Shown: positions 37,001 to 45,498 of the stretch, piece by piece
How the letters are laid out: each line of letters opens with the position of its first letter
How positions within the stretch are numbered: position 1 is the stretch's first letter
Assembly: GCF_014644435.1 (NCBI RefSeq)
Contig: NZ_BMKR01000011.1
Location: 124,001-188,000, forward strand
Source of the DNA: Paenibacillus albidus
Lineage (GTDB): Bacteria > Bacillota > Bacilli > Paenibacillales > Paenibacillaceae
Reading direction: 5' to 3'
Length of the DNA stretch: 64,000 nucleotides
Notes under the pieces: model-generated
Databases searched by the model: none
What the model saw: only the letters and a program-made list of their open reading frames with translations
What the model was told of the DNA's origin: nothing
Made by a program: the position numbers and the translations under genes

Positions 37001-38433
37001 ACTTCGCTCTCCTTTCTGGTGAATACGGCCATCTGTGTGGGGTACCCGAACGCTTCCGAAGGTTCGCCAATCCCCTTGCCTTCCACCGAGTAACTGTATC
37101 GCTCACACCATGAGCCGCACCAGCCCGAGAATTGTTTGCGGCTCCACTCAAAGCGGTGGTCATTATGCCGCATAGTCCCGGCCTCCATCTCGTAGAACTC
37201 GTTATACTCCTTGTTCGGCGTGGTAAGGATCAGCACCTTCGGAGCATATTCGGCCAGGATGGTCTCCATCACCCGGGCCAACCGGTGTTCATCAATATGC
37301 TCAATAACCTCGCACAGAATCATCACATCCTGATTCCGCAGCGATTCGTCATAATAAAAAAGCGAACCGGTTACCGGAGTCGGCACGGTGACTCCCGGCT
37401 TGCCCTCAAGCTTCGCGAACCGCTCCATGGCCCGCAGCTGGGAAACCGCCGAAGGCTCTACCGCATAGATCCGTTTGACACCCGGAACACTGACGAGTCT
37501 GGCTGACAGTTTGCCTTCACCCGAGCCGAAGTCTACAACAGCAGCTTTGGAGGGCAGGGCCTCCACAGCATCAGCAATTGCTGCATACCGCAGGTCGTTC
37601 AGTCTTACTTTAGGCTCTTTGGTCTCTTCCCCATCGGATGATGCCTGCGTTTCCTGTGTTTCCTGCGGCTTTTGTGCATCTGATGCATCCGATTCCGGGG
37701 ATGAACCCGGCAAGCCCCTGCCGAACTCTTCATACTGCTTAATCAGGTTCGCGAACCGCAGCGAACGTTTGAGAATCAGGCCCCGCTGCGGGTGGCTGTC
37801 CAGCCAGCCTTCACCATAACGCCGGATCTTGTCGATTTCATCCCCGCTGATGAAATAATGCTTATAATCGTCCAGGGCCGGAATCAGGACGAACAGCTGC
37901 CGGAGTGCAGTCTGAAGCGTCTGCTCGCCGCGCAGCCGGATTCGGCGGACTGTGCTGCGGCTTTTCAAGTCAAAGGAATAGACGCCGTCGCCCCGCGTAA
38001 TCTCTATGTCATAGCCAAGGGCGGTGAACAACTCTTCTACTATACGGTCAGGCAGATTGGAGGCTACAGGTCCAAAGGTCAGCTCCAACCCGAAGCGGTG
38101 ATCTACCCATGGCAAATATTCCTCCTTTGGCCTGCCGTTCAGTGCCGTTCCCAGCGCAGCGCGGATATAGGAACAGAACAGGCTGCTCGTGACGAACTCC
38201 CTGTCGTTGATATACTGTGTAATATCCTCCGGGGCGGAGGGCCCCCTTACGAAATCAATCGGATCAGGGGTGGCATAAATCACCGCCTCGGTCTCCACTT
38301 CCGAAGCAGAGGTGAACACAATGCGCACTCTGGCTTCTTTGTCCGTACGGTCATACAGATTATAGGGATTCTTGGCCAGCAGGCGGGAGAGCATTCCCGC
38401 TCCTTCACCTTGCGCCTTGATGATTAGATGCAT
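36997..38433 (-). CDS. hen1: 3'-terminal RNA ribose 2'-O-methyltransferase Hen1
   Basis: A 478-residue protein. The N-terminal half (to about 245) is the bacterial Hen1-specific domain that activates the Pnkp ligase. The C-terminal methyltransferase has the SAM motif VVDFGSGEGKLS (about 296) and metal-site motif EVIEHIDEH (about 374), with the later His in HNDHRFEWS. The start is the ATG at 38433, 11 bases after AAGGAG; a GTG upstream overlaps that site. It is the middle gene of RlaP-Hen1-Pnkp. Confidence 0.95.
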   Translation of the reverse strand: MHLIIKAQGEGAGMLSRLLAKNPYNLYDRTDKEARVRIVFTSASEVETEAVIYATPDPIDFVRGPSAPEDITQYINDREFVTSSLFCSYIRAALGTALNGRPKEEYLPWVDHRFGLELTFGPVASNLPDRIVEELFTALGYDIEITRGDGVYSFDLKSRSTVRRIRLRGEQTLQTALRQLFVLIPALDDYKHYFISGDEIDKIRRYGEGWLDSHPQRGLILKRSLRFANLIKQYEEFGRGLPGSSPESDASDAQKPQETQETQASSDGEETKEPKVRLNDLRYAAIADAVEALPSKAAVVDFGSGEGKLSARLVSVPGVKRIYAVEPSAVSQLRAMERFAKLEGKPGVTVPTPVTGSLFYYDESLRNQDVMILCEVIEHIDEHRLARVMETILAEYAPKVLILTTPNKEYNEFYEMEAGTMRHNDHRFEWSRKQFSGWCGSWCERYSYSVEGKGIGEPSEAFGYPTQMAVFTRKESEV

Positions 38434-38477
38434 GTTCTTCTTCACTCCTTCTGAATATCATGTATAGCCATAATGAG

Positions 38478-39281
38478 CTAACGCGTCCAGCGGCTGTCCG
38501 CTCCCCACACTTCCAGAAGTGCGGAACGGAACAGCTCATCCAACACATCCCTGGGAACGCCCTCACTCTGTCCAAACCCGGAGGCCTCTTCTTCAAAATG
38601 GGCTATTTGCTGTTCCAGATACTCATTGATTACACCAAGACGCGGCTCCAAGTCCAGCTCGTCCCCGGACATTTTACGTGCCAGCAGCTGCTGAATGGTA
38701 CCATACAGCTCCGTTCCCTGCGGAATCAGCTCATCTACCAACGCGCTGAAGGCAAGCGGCGGCGCTTCATGGTATCTTTCAATCCAGGCACAGGCCAGGA
38801 TCGGTCTCAGGACGTAAAAATATTTCTTACTCTTGACCTCGGCGCCCTGTAAATATTGCCGATTATTGCCCCGGGCCATGTGTAAATAGTGATAAATGCA
38901 GGACCTGGGGGAAAAACTCTGCGGCGAGAGGGCACGAATACGCTCCGCCACCGTATAAGATTCCTCGTAGCGGATCGGCGATTGCAGCCATTCCAGCAGC
39001 GGCGGATTGGATTTAAGGAACAATTGCAGCCCTTTGCGCAGATCCCAGCCGTTGATATCCAGCAGGTCGCTGATGGGACGCTCAATGACATCCCGCTGCT
39101 CGAAGATTGACAAATACGCTTCCGGCCGCCGGACATACAGGAACCGGACATCGTAATCGCTGTCCTTCGACGGAAACCCCCAGGCGCGGCTGCCTGACTC
39201 GCAAGAATACAGAATACGGACCTGCTCCTCCGACTCGATGGTCCGGAGCTGATACATTATCGATTCATGAATCGTGGACAT
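38478..39281 (-). CDS. RlaP-type nucleotidyltransferase of RNA repair
   Basis: A 267-residue protein of the DNA-polymerase-beta superfamily. The nucleotidyltransferase motif GSRAWGFPSKDSDYDVRF carries the GS and the Asp pair that bind metal, and the rest is helical. This is the family named RlaP for its link with RNA-repair operons. GGGAG precedes the ATG. It is the first gene of the operon with hen1, 44 bases ahead. It may add a nucleotide or tag to RNA ends; the reaction is not established. Confidence 0.85.
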   Translation of the reverse strand: MSTIHESIMYQLRTIESEEQVRILYSCESGSRAWGFPSKDSDYDVRFLYVRRPEAYLSIFEQRDVIERPISDLLDINGWDLRKGLQLFLKSNPPLLEWLQSPIRYEESYTVAERIRALSPQSFSPRSCIYHYLHMARGNNRQYLQGAEVKSKKYFYVLRPILACAWIERYHEAPPLAFSALVDELIPQGTELYGTIQQLLARKMSGDELDLEPRLGVINEYLEQQIAHFEEEASGFGQSEGVPRDVLDELFRSALLEVWGADSRWTR

Positions 39282-39324
39282 ATGTATTTCTCCCTTCAGA
39301 TCTTCTCTTCATTCACCCCATAAA

Positions 39325-39360
39325 CAAAAAAGGCCATGGACGCTTATCGTCCATGACCGG
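39325..39360 (-). terminator. Terminator, possibly attenuator of the RNA-repair operon
   Basis: Minus-strand stem CATGGACG/CGTCCATG extended by GG/CC and followed by six T, 44 bases before the RlaP start. It is 260 bases past the upstream operon's end, so it could be that operon's terminator or a 5'-leader attenuator. Confidence 0.6.
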
Positions 39361-39393
39361 GCTGCTGAGTGTTATAGCACACCTATTTAGATA

Positions 39394-39413
39394 AAAATAA
39401 CTTAAGTTATTTT
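39394..39413. promoter_or_regulatory. 20-bp perfect palindrome, candidate operator
   Basis: AAAATAACTTAAGTTATTTT reads the same on both strands. It lies 113 bases upstream of the RNA-repair operon and may bind a dimeric regulator. Confidence 0.45.
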
Positions 39414-39621
39414 ACCGAAAATAAGTACACCTGTTCAAAAGACAAGGCTCTTGTCAGGGCAGCAGAGGACTGGACGGCAGCTAAGTTCCGGAAATATAGC
39501 ATATTGCTTGGTTTAGAATATCTATACTCATTCATTAGCCTGACCTCCTCTGCCCGTCTCTATAGTCTCAAAAGCATAAAGCACCTATCCAGTTATTGTC
39601 AACCTCTGCCGGGTTCTGTGC

Positions 39622-41667
39622 CTACTGCGGAATCAGCGCCCGCAGTCCAGGCGTCAAGTCTTCTTCTGCCAGCGTCACGTAATTCTCATAGCCTGCTTTA
39701 TACTTCAATAGAACCAAATAATCACTGCGATTATAATCATAATACCTTTGACGTGCCAGAATGTCAGCGATCATCCCCTTGTCTTCTGTTACCACTGCGC
39801 GCTTCTGGCTGCGGGCAAGCTCCATATGCTTGTCGACATTATTCTGATTACCGTCCGAAAGCTGGGCGCTGTAATCATCCTTCATGAGCTCCGCCGATAA
39901 AATATCCTCCGGGGACACACGGACCTTGGCGGCGTAGCCTTTCTGTTCCAGCCAACGCGCCAACTCTTGATAGGAAGTCTTCCAGCTGTAATAATGACTG
40001 GAGGAATAAGATACTCTAACATGCGAAGAAGTAGTAGCCTCCTCAGAAGCCAGGGTTACTTCGATGCCGCCTTCGTTTACCCGGTTACTGATCTGATCTT
40101 CATAAGACATACTCAGAATTTCTTGGGTCAGAATCTCTTTAAACTCTGCAATTTCTGCAGAACTCGAGAGAACAACTGCCTTTTCGTTGGTGCTCAGCCG
40201 TATTTTTTCTATGTCTTTATCCAGCCAGTCCAGAGCGTACTCCTCCCGCTTATAGCTCTCGGTCTCCATGACCGCCTTAAGCTCCGGTTCAAATCCGGTC
40301 AAAGGGACAAGGTACTCCCTTATCATCTCCCGGCCATTATCCAGCTTGTAAGCCAGCGTCAGGCGTGTGCTCTGGGTATAATTGTAAGCCGACTTCAATG
40401 AATTTTCCGGTTGTACGGCGGCCACAATCAAGTGAAGCTTGCGTACCGCCTCGATATAATCAGGGTCCGCGGAATAGGGCTGCTCGCCGGTATACGGTGT
40501 TCTTCCCATCCCTTTTTCAGGGGAATCTTCCGGGGTATACAGCTGATAATTACTTCCCGCGTATACACCGCTGATTTCCTCTGCAGACGGAACCCTTTTC
40601 TCATAACCTGTTAATCCTGAAGCCGGAATATACAGCAGCAGTCCCAGCAGAGCTGTGTAGAGCAGCCACTCCAAAGAGGATTTGCGGGACAAAATGTTCC
40701 AGCTTTTACGGATAACCATCTGTGCAGCGGCGTAACCGAAGAGCGCTCCGACCACGTATCCGCCGACGACCCAGCCGGGCTGACGGTTCATTTCCATGCT
40801 GAAGTAGGCGCCGCAGAGCAGACCCGCGCAGAGCATCACACCGGCTTTGAAGAACGGATTCATGTACCTGAAGGCCACCGCCTGACCTGCTTGCTCCGAG
40901 TCGCGTACGCGATAGAGCAGATATGACAATCCGATGAACAGGAAACTTAATCCCAAATAAGTTCCCAACTCCAGCCTGCTAAACGAAGCGGCCTCCAGAT
41001 CAATCAGGTTCATAAACGGAGACAGATTGCTGACGAAGTTCTCAACACTGGATTGATTGGGGTAGCCGTACAAAAAAATCGACAAATGCAAACTTATCAA
41101 CTGACTGATGACTACAGGCAGCACCAGTAAAATGCAGGTTACCACACCCTGTAGAATGGTCTGGCCTATAAATATGCCGACAAATTGGGTGAAACAGAAT
41201 AGGAATAGTGTAAGAATGCTTGCTACCAGAGCCCAGTTCCAAATATCGGCCCCTTCAAAAAGGTACCTGTTGCCGCTCCACGACCCCAGGGCGGCACTTA
41301 CTCCAGCCGTCAGCCAGACAGGCAACAGCAGCAGAAGCAGTCCGCTGGCCAAATTGGCGGTCAGCAGATGTTCCCGGCGCAGCGGAAGACTGTGCCACAA
41401 ATCGGAAGGCGATTTGGCCTGCAAATAACGCGTCAGGAACAGTCCTGCCACAATCGGGCAAGTGATCAGCAGCAGCGCTTGTCCGGCAAACCCAACCTTG
41501 AACAGACTGTCCAGCTCAATCCGGTCCATTTCCGTGTTATTGCCCATAAACATTTGCAGCGGCAGTACCAAGAGCAGTCCAAGTGCATACAGAATGCCGA
41601 TCCATCCATGCTGGCGCAGGTTCTGACGGATAATGCTGGAATTAAAGAAGTATCGGCTGCGCATCAT
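39622..41667 (-). CDS. ABC-2 type permease with large extracytoplasmic domain
   Basis: About 681 residues. The N-terminal 400 residues hold some ten membrane helices, and the C-terminal 300 residues form a soluble, probably external domain. Several Met codons lie at the start (41676, 41667, 41664); 41667 is best spaced from GGGGG. The gene overlaps the ATPase gene. The GntR-ATPase-permease order resembles the Bacillus ytrA-B-C operon, induced by cell-wall-active compounds. The substrate is unknown. Confidence 0.82.
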   Translation of the reverse strand: MMRSRYFFNSSIIRQNLRQHGWIGILYALGLLLVLPLQMFMGNNTEMDRIELDSLFKVGFAGQALLLITCPIVAGLFLTRYLQAKSPSDLWHSLPLRREHLLTANLASGLLLLLLPVWLTAGVSAALGSWSGNRYLFEGADIWNWALVASILTLFLFCFTQFVGIFIGQTILQGVVTCILLVLPVVISQLISLHLSIFLYGYPNQSSVENFVSNLSPFMNLIDLEAASFSRLELGTYLGLSFLFIGLSYLLYRVRDSEQAGQAVAFRYMNPFFKAGVMLCAGLLCGAYFSMEMNRQPGWVVGGYVVGALFGYAAAQMVIRKSWNILSRKSSLEWLLYTALLGLLLYIPASGLTGYEKRVPSAEEISGVYAGSNYQLYTPEDSPEKGMGRTPYTGEQPYSADPDYIEAVRKLHLIVAAVQPENSLKSAYNYTQSTRLTLAYKLDNGREMIREYLVPLTGFEPELKAVMETESYKREEYALDWLDKDIEKIRLSTNEKAVVLSSSAEIAEFKEILTQEILSMSYEDQISNRVNEGGIEVTLASEEATTSSHVRVSYSSSHYYSWKTSYQELARWLEQKGYAAKVRVSPEDILSAELMKDDYSAQLSDGNQNNVDKHMELARSQKRAVVTEDKGMIADILARQRYYDYNRSDYLVLLKYKAGYENYVTLAEEDLTPGLRALIPQ

Positions 41668-42544
41668 ATCCGGCATCCCCCATTTCGTAGATAAATATCT
41701 CTTCCAGAGTTAACGGAAGCAGATCGAACACATAGGGCTCATAGACCTGGAAGGCGGCAGCAATGCGCTCCCGGTCCCCTTTGACAATAAACAAATGGAC
41801 ACTGCCTCTCTGCTCCCGGTGCAGAACCTGCAGCTTGGCCGCCAGCGGAATCTCATGGCTCTCCTTGCGGAAGGCCACCTGAACCTTGTGCGTATCCGCC
41901 TTCAGATCGTCCAGATCCTTTTCTATCAGCATCTTCCCGCCGTGCATAATGCCCACATGGTCGCAGAGGTCTTCAATCTCCCGCAGATTATGCGAAGAAA
42001 TAATAACCGTCAGTTCGCGTCCGGCAACCTCCTGGAACAGCAGATTCTTAATCTGGCGCCGCATTACCGGGTCCAGTCCGTCAATCGGTTCATCCATGAT
42101 CAGCACATCGGGCATACAGCTTAGACCAAGCAAGATTGCAGCCTGACGCTGCATCCCTTTGGAGAAGCGGCTGAGCTTCCGCCCCTGATCCAGCTTAAAT
42201 ACTATACTCAATTCCTCAAAACGCTTCTCACTCCAGCCGGGATATATCGAACGATAAAAGTCAGCCATATGGCGGATCGACGACTGTGGAAAGAAGTAAG
42301 GCGTATCGGGCATAAACACAATTTTGCGCTTCGTCTCCGGGTGTTCAAAAACTGCCTGGCCAGCTACCTTTACGGTCCCTGATTCGGGTCTATAGATGCC
42401 GGCGAGCGTCTTTAGCAGGGTTGTTTTTCCGGCTCCATTCGAACCGAGCAGCCCATAAATAGTTCCTTTATGTACGGTCAGCGAAATATCGTCGACAGCT
42501 TTTTCTTCCTGAAAAAATTTAGTGACTTTCCGCAGCTCAATCAT
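41642..42544 (-). CDS. ABC transporter ATP-binding protein
   Basis: A 300-residue ATPase. Walker A GSNGAGKTT, Walker B VLIMDEPIDGLD, and switch His in VIISSHNL; the signature LSRFSKGMQRQ is slightly unusual, as in other exporter ATPases of this class. The ATG at 42544 lies inside the GntR gene, an 8-base overlap that indicates coupled translation. It energises the downstream permease. Confidence 0.92.
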   Translation of the reverse strand: MIELRKVTKFFQEEKAVDDISLTVHKGTIYGLLGSNGAGKTTLLKTLAGIYRPESGTVKVAGQAVFEHPETKRKIVFMPDTPYFFPQSSIRHMADFYRSIYPGWSEKRFEELSIVFKLDQGRKLSRFSKGMQRQAAILLGLSCMPDVLIMDEPIDGLDPVMRRQIKNLLFQEVAGRELTVIISSHNLREIEDLCDHVGIMHGGKMLIEKDLDDLKADTHKVQVAFRKESHEIPLAAKLQVLHREQRGSVHLFIVKGDRERIAAAFQVYEPYVFDLLPLTLEEIFIYEMGDAGYDAQPILL

Positions 42545-42926
42545 TGCCCATCCCCTTCTCTCTTTGTTCCTCCGCCTCATGGTACAGTGCACTAACTTCC
42601 GCTACCGTAAATCCGAGATACACAGCTTCAGCCATCAGCCGCAGCAATTCCCCCCGCAGTTGTGCTTTTTGATTCTCATTCTGTTCCTGCCGCACCGGTG
42701 CTACAAAACTCCCTTTGCCTTGCAAAGAGTAGATGTATCCATCGCGCTCCAGCTCCCGGTAGGCCTTCTGAATTGTATTGGGATTCACGGTCAGCTGTGA
42801 GGATAACGACCTTACGGAAGGCAGCTGTTCATCTGCCTGCAGGATTCCGTGCAGGATCAATTCCTTAACCTTCCCCATCAGCTGCTCATAAATCGGTTTG
42901 CGGCTGCGGACGTCCAGTTCAAACAT
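42537..42926 (-). CDS. GntR family regulator, YtrA type
   Basis: A 129-residue regulator with an N-terminal winged helix (PIYEQLMGKVKELILHG, LPSVRSLSSQLTVNPNTIQ) and a short helical tail, as in the YtrA subfamily. GAGGAGGG precedes the ATG at 42926; the longer upstream frame lacks a site. First in the operon and probably its own repressor. Confidence 0.92.
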   Translation of the reverse strand: MFELDVRSRKPIYEQLMGKVKELILHGILQADEQLPSVRSLSSQLTVNPNTIQKAYRELERDGYIYSLQGKGSFVAPVRQEQNENQKAQLRGELLRLMAEAVYLGFTVAEVSALYHEAEEQREKGMGND

Positions 42927-42963
42927 AACCCTCCTCCTCTCTATGATCTGTGCTGCCTGACCA

Positions 42964-42981
42964 TACAGTGTATTAACTGTA
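42964..42981. promoter_or_regulatory. Candidate operator for the GntR regulator
   Basis: Inverted repeat TACAGT-N6-ACTGTA about 40 bases before the regulator start, with a further ATACAGT half-site nearby. It fits autoregulation by a YtrA-type repressor. Confidence 0.5.
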
Positions 42982-43020
42982 CTACTATTTTTAATACAGT
43001 CGGAAAATAAAGTCAATAAA

Positions 43021-43053
43021 AAAATGTGCTCCCAAACCACACTTGGGAACACA
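43021..43053 (-). terminator. Terminator of the amino-acid ABC operon
   Basis: Minus-strand stem TGTGTTCCCAA/TTGGGAGCACA followed by seven T, just past the ATPase gene at 43078. Confidence 0.75.
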
Positions 43054-43077
43054 TCCGTGAATATAAACGTTTATTGT

Positions 43078-43821
43078 TCAGCCCTGGTTCAAAAACAACC
43101 GGGTCCGTTCGAGCCTTGGACTGCCGAAGATCTGTTCCGGTGTTCCGGATTCGGCAATCTCCCCCTTGTCCATAAAGATGATACGGTCTGCCACGTCGCG
43201 GGCAAAGTTCATCTCATGCGTGACGATGATCATCGTCATCTGCTCATCCGCCAGCTGGCGGATGACGCGCAGCACCTCACCGGTCAGCTCCGGATCCAGC
43301 GCCGAAGTCGGCTCATCAAACAGCAGGATGTCCGGATTCAGCATCAGCGCCCGGGCAATGGCCACACGCTGCTTTTGTCCGCCCGAAAGCATCGAGGGAT
43401 AAACATCCGCTTTATCGGCTAGCCCCACTTTGGCGAGCAAATCGCGGGACTTTGCTTCAATCGCAGCGACCTTCTCCCGCTTCAAGGTACGGGGAGCCAG
43501 CTCAAGGTTCCCCCTTACCGTCAAATGGGGGAACAGATTAAAATGCTGGAACACCATCCCCATGCTTGCTGTAATGGTGCGGATATCGCTGGCTCCGGCG
43601 TATTTGCCATTCTCTACGAGCGGCTTGCCCTGGATGACAATACTGCCGCCTGTGATCTCCTCCAGATGCACAAGACTGCGGAGCATCGTGCTTTTACCGG
43701 AGCCGGACGGTCCGATAACGGCTACGGCTTCCCCCGGGCTTACGGAGAAGCTGACCTTCTTCAGCACCTCCAGGCTGCCGAAGGATTTCTGCAGTTCTTT
43801 AACTTCAATCATGGTGTTCAT
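43078..43821 (-). CDS. Polar amino-acid ABC transporter ATPase (GlnQ type)
   Basis: A 247-residue importer ATPase: Walker [11 protein letters not shown]-loop [10 protein letters not shown], signature LSGGQKQR, Walker [13 protein letters not shown], His in VTHEM. The sequence and size fit GlnQ/ArtP-type ATPases. Last gene of a three-gene operon after the permease (15-base gap) and before a terminator. Confidence 0.94.
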   Translation of the reverse strand: MNTMIEVKELQKSFGSLEVLKKVSFSVSPGEAVAVIGPSGSGKSTMLRSLVHLEEITGGSIVIQGKPLVENGKYAGASDIRTITASMGMVFQHFNLFPHLTVRGNLELAPRTLKREKVAAIEAKSRDLLAKVGLADKADVYPSMLSGGQKQRVAIARALMLNPDILLFDEPTSALDPELTGEVLRVIRQLADEQMTMIIVTHEMNFARDVADRIIFMDKGEIAESGTPEQIFGSPRLERTRLFLNQG

Positions 43822-43836
43822 ATCAGGACAGTCCTT

Positions 43837-44496
43837 CTATTCGAATTTGAAACGCCGCTCCAGTGCCTTGAAGAATAACGTCAGAACAAGCGTCATCAGC
43901 AGATATATCACGCCGGCCACTACAAACGGTGTTACTGTAAAGTCGCGGTTGACCGCTGTCTTGGCATAATTGAGCAGCTCGGGTACAGCTACCGCGTAGA
44001 GCAGCGCCGTATCTTTTACAAGGGATATAGACTCATTCGCCACTGCAGGCAGGGCTACCCGGAACATCTGGGCCAGAATAACCTTGCGCAGGGTCTGCCA
44101 TTTGCTAAGGCCCAGCACCTTGGCGGCCTCATGCTGCCCCTTGTCGATGGAGAGCAGACCGCCGCGGAAGATCTCCGCAAAATAAGCGCCATAGTTCAGG
44201 ATAAATCCAAGACTGGCCGCGACAAAGCGGTCCAACACGAGATATTCTCCGATCACCGGAATCTGCGGCAATCCGAAGCAGAAGAACAACAGCTGCAGCA
44301 GGAGCGGCGTCCCGCGCATCACATAAATATAGCTGTGGGCCATCCAGGCCAGCGGCTTCAGCGCGCTTTTGGCCATCAGGGTAACCACAAATCCGAGCGG
44401 AATCGACAAAGCGATCACGATCAGAAACAACAGGACCGTGGTCCGTGCTCCTTCCAGCATCGGGCCGGAAATTTGAATGATATAATCGAAATTCAT
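43837..44496 (-). CDS. Polar amino-acid ABC transporter permease
   Basis: A 219-residue membrane protein with about five helices and the HisMQ-type inner loop GLSKWQTLRKVILAQ with upstream GQHEAAKVLG that docks the ATPase. Located between the binding protein and ATPase genes. Confidence 0.94.
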   Translation of the reverse strand: MNFDYIIQISGPMLEGARTTVLLFLIVIALSIPLGFVVTLMAKSALKPLAWMAHSYIYVMRGTPLLLQLLFFCFGLPQIPVIGEYLVLDRFVAASLGFILNYGAYFAEIFRGGLLSIDKGQHEAAKVLGLSKWQTLRKVILAQMFRVALPAVANESISLVKDTALLYAVAVPELLNYAKTAVNRDFTVTPFVVAGVIYLLMTLVLTLFFKALERRFKFE

Positions 44497-44512
44497 TTCT
44501 ATCCGCCCCCGC

Positions 44513-45283
44513 CTAGTTCAGCACCTTGTTTTCTCCGAACCATTTGGTCGAAATCTCGGCTGCCGTTCCGTCGCTGTTCAGCTCATCCAGCGCTTTTTGC
44601 AGCTCATCGAGCAAGGCTTCATTGCCTTTTTTGATCCCGATTCCATATTGTTCAGGCGCCAGTGATTCATCCAGCAGCTTATACGTATCCGGCTCGATGG
44701 ACATATAGTATTTGGCTACAACCTCATCAATAACCACGCCGGCTAGACGGCCGGTCTTCAGATCCGTCAGCGCCAGCACGTTGTCCGGGAATTCTGAGAC
44801 TTTGGCAACAGCAGACTTAATCGGACTTGCCTCAAGGGCATCGGCTGCCGAGGAAAGGCTTTGCAGCCCCACTTCCTTGCCCGCCAGATCCGCAAGCTTG
44901 GATAAATCTGAATTTGCCGGCACCACAACTACCTGACTGTTCTCCAGATAAGGTTTGGTGAAGAGCACCTTCTCCTTCCGCTCATCCGTGATGGTATAGC
45001 CGTTCCAGATCATATCAATCCGTCCGCTGTTCAGCTCTGACTCCTTGGCTGACCAGTCAATAGGCTGGAAGGTGACCTCTTTGCCCATTTTCTCGGCTGC
45101 CGCTCTGGCATAATCAATATCGAAGCCGACAATTTCATTCTTATCATCTCGAAAACCCATTGGCGCGAATTTGTCGTCTATACCAATTACAAGTTTCCCG
45201 TCCTTGCTTCCCGAACTGGAACAACCCGCCAATACAACCATCATAACAACCAGGAATAAGACCCATTGTGTTCTACTCTTCAT
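44513..45283 (-). CDS. Amino-acid ABC transporter substrate-binding lipoprotein
   Basis: A 256-residue lipoprotein (lipobox VLAGC). The family-3 solute-binding fold shows FAPMGFRDDKNEIVGFDID, the ligand-contact Arg in GRIDMIWNGYTIT, and YGIGIKKGN near the end. GGGGGAAC precedes the ATG. First in the operon; its substrate is probably a polar amino acid such as glutamine, arginine or cystine. Confidence 0.94.
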   Translation of the reverse strand: MKSRTQWVLFLVVMMVVLAGCSSSGSKDGKLVIGIDDKFAPMGFRDDKNEIVGFDIDYARAAAEKMGKEVTFQPIDWSAKESELNSGRIDMIWNGYTITDERKEKVLFTKPYLENSQVVVVPANSDLSKLADLAGKEVGLQSLSSAADALEASPIKSAVAKVSEFPDNVLALTDLKTGRLAGVVIDEVVAKYYMSIEPDTYKLLDESLAPEQYGIGIKKGNEALLDELQKALDELNSDGTAAEISTKWFGENKVLN

Positions 45284-45414
45284 CTCTCTGTTCCCCCTAT
45301 AATTAACCTTGTAGCGTCACTTTAGTTCGCTAACACGTTATCAGAGTATCATAATAACATAGCATAGGAAGGGAAGTCGATATAGAAAGAGGGACGGTTC
45401 TGTGTCCATAACCA

Positions 45415-45457
45415 AAGAGGCTGCCAGGACAGCGCAATGCTGTTCTGACAACCTCTT
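45415..45457 (-). terminator. Hairpin past the deacetylase gene
   Basis: Long imperfect stem AAGAGGTTGTCAGAACAGC with its partner; only a short T stretch follows on the minus strand, so it may be a weak terminator. Confidence 0.45.
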
Positions 45458-45498
45458 CATTAATACCTTCGAGCTGCTTCAATAAAAAGGAAGGATGA

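Larger units (their letters stand above)
39282..39621. other. Intergenic region ahead of the RNA-repair operon
   Basis: A 340-base gap between the ABC permease stop and the RlaP start. It holds the terminator-like hairpin at 39325-39360, the 20-bp palindrome at 39394-39413 and a short inverted repeat GACAAG/CTTGTC at 39441-39455. No gene is seen. Confidence 0.6.
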
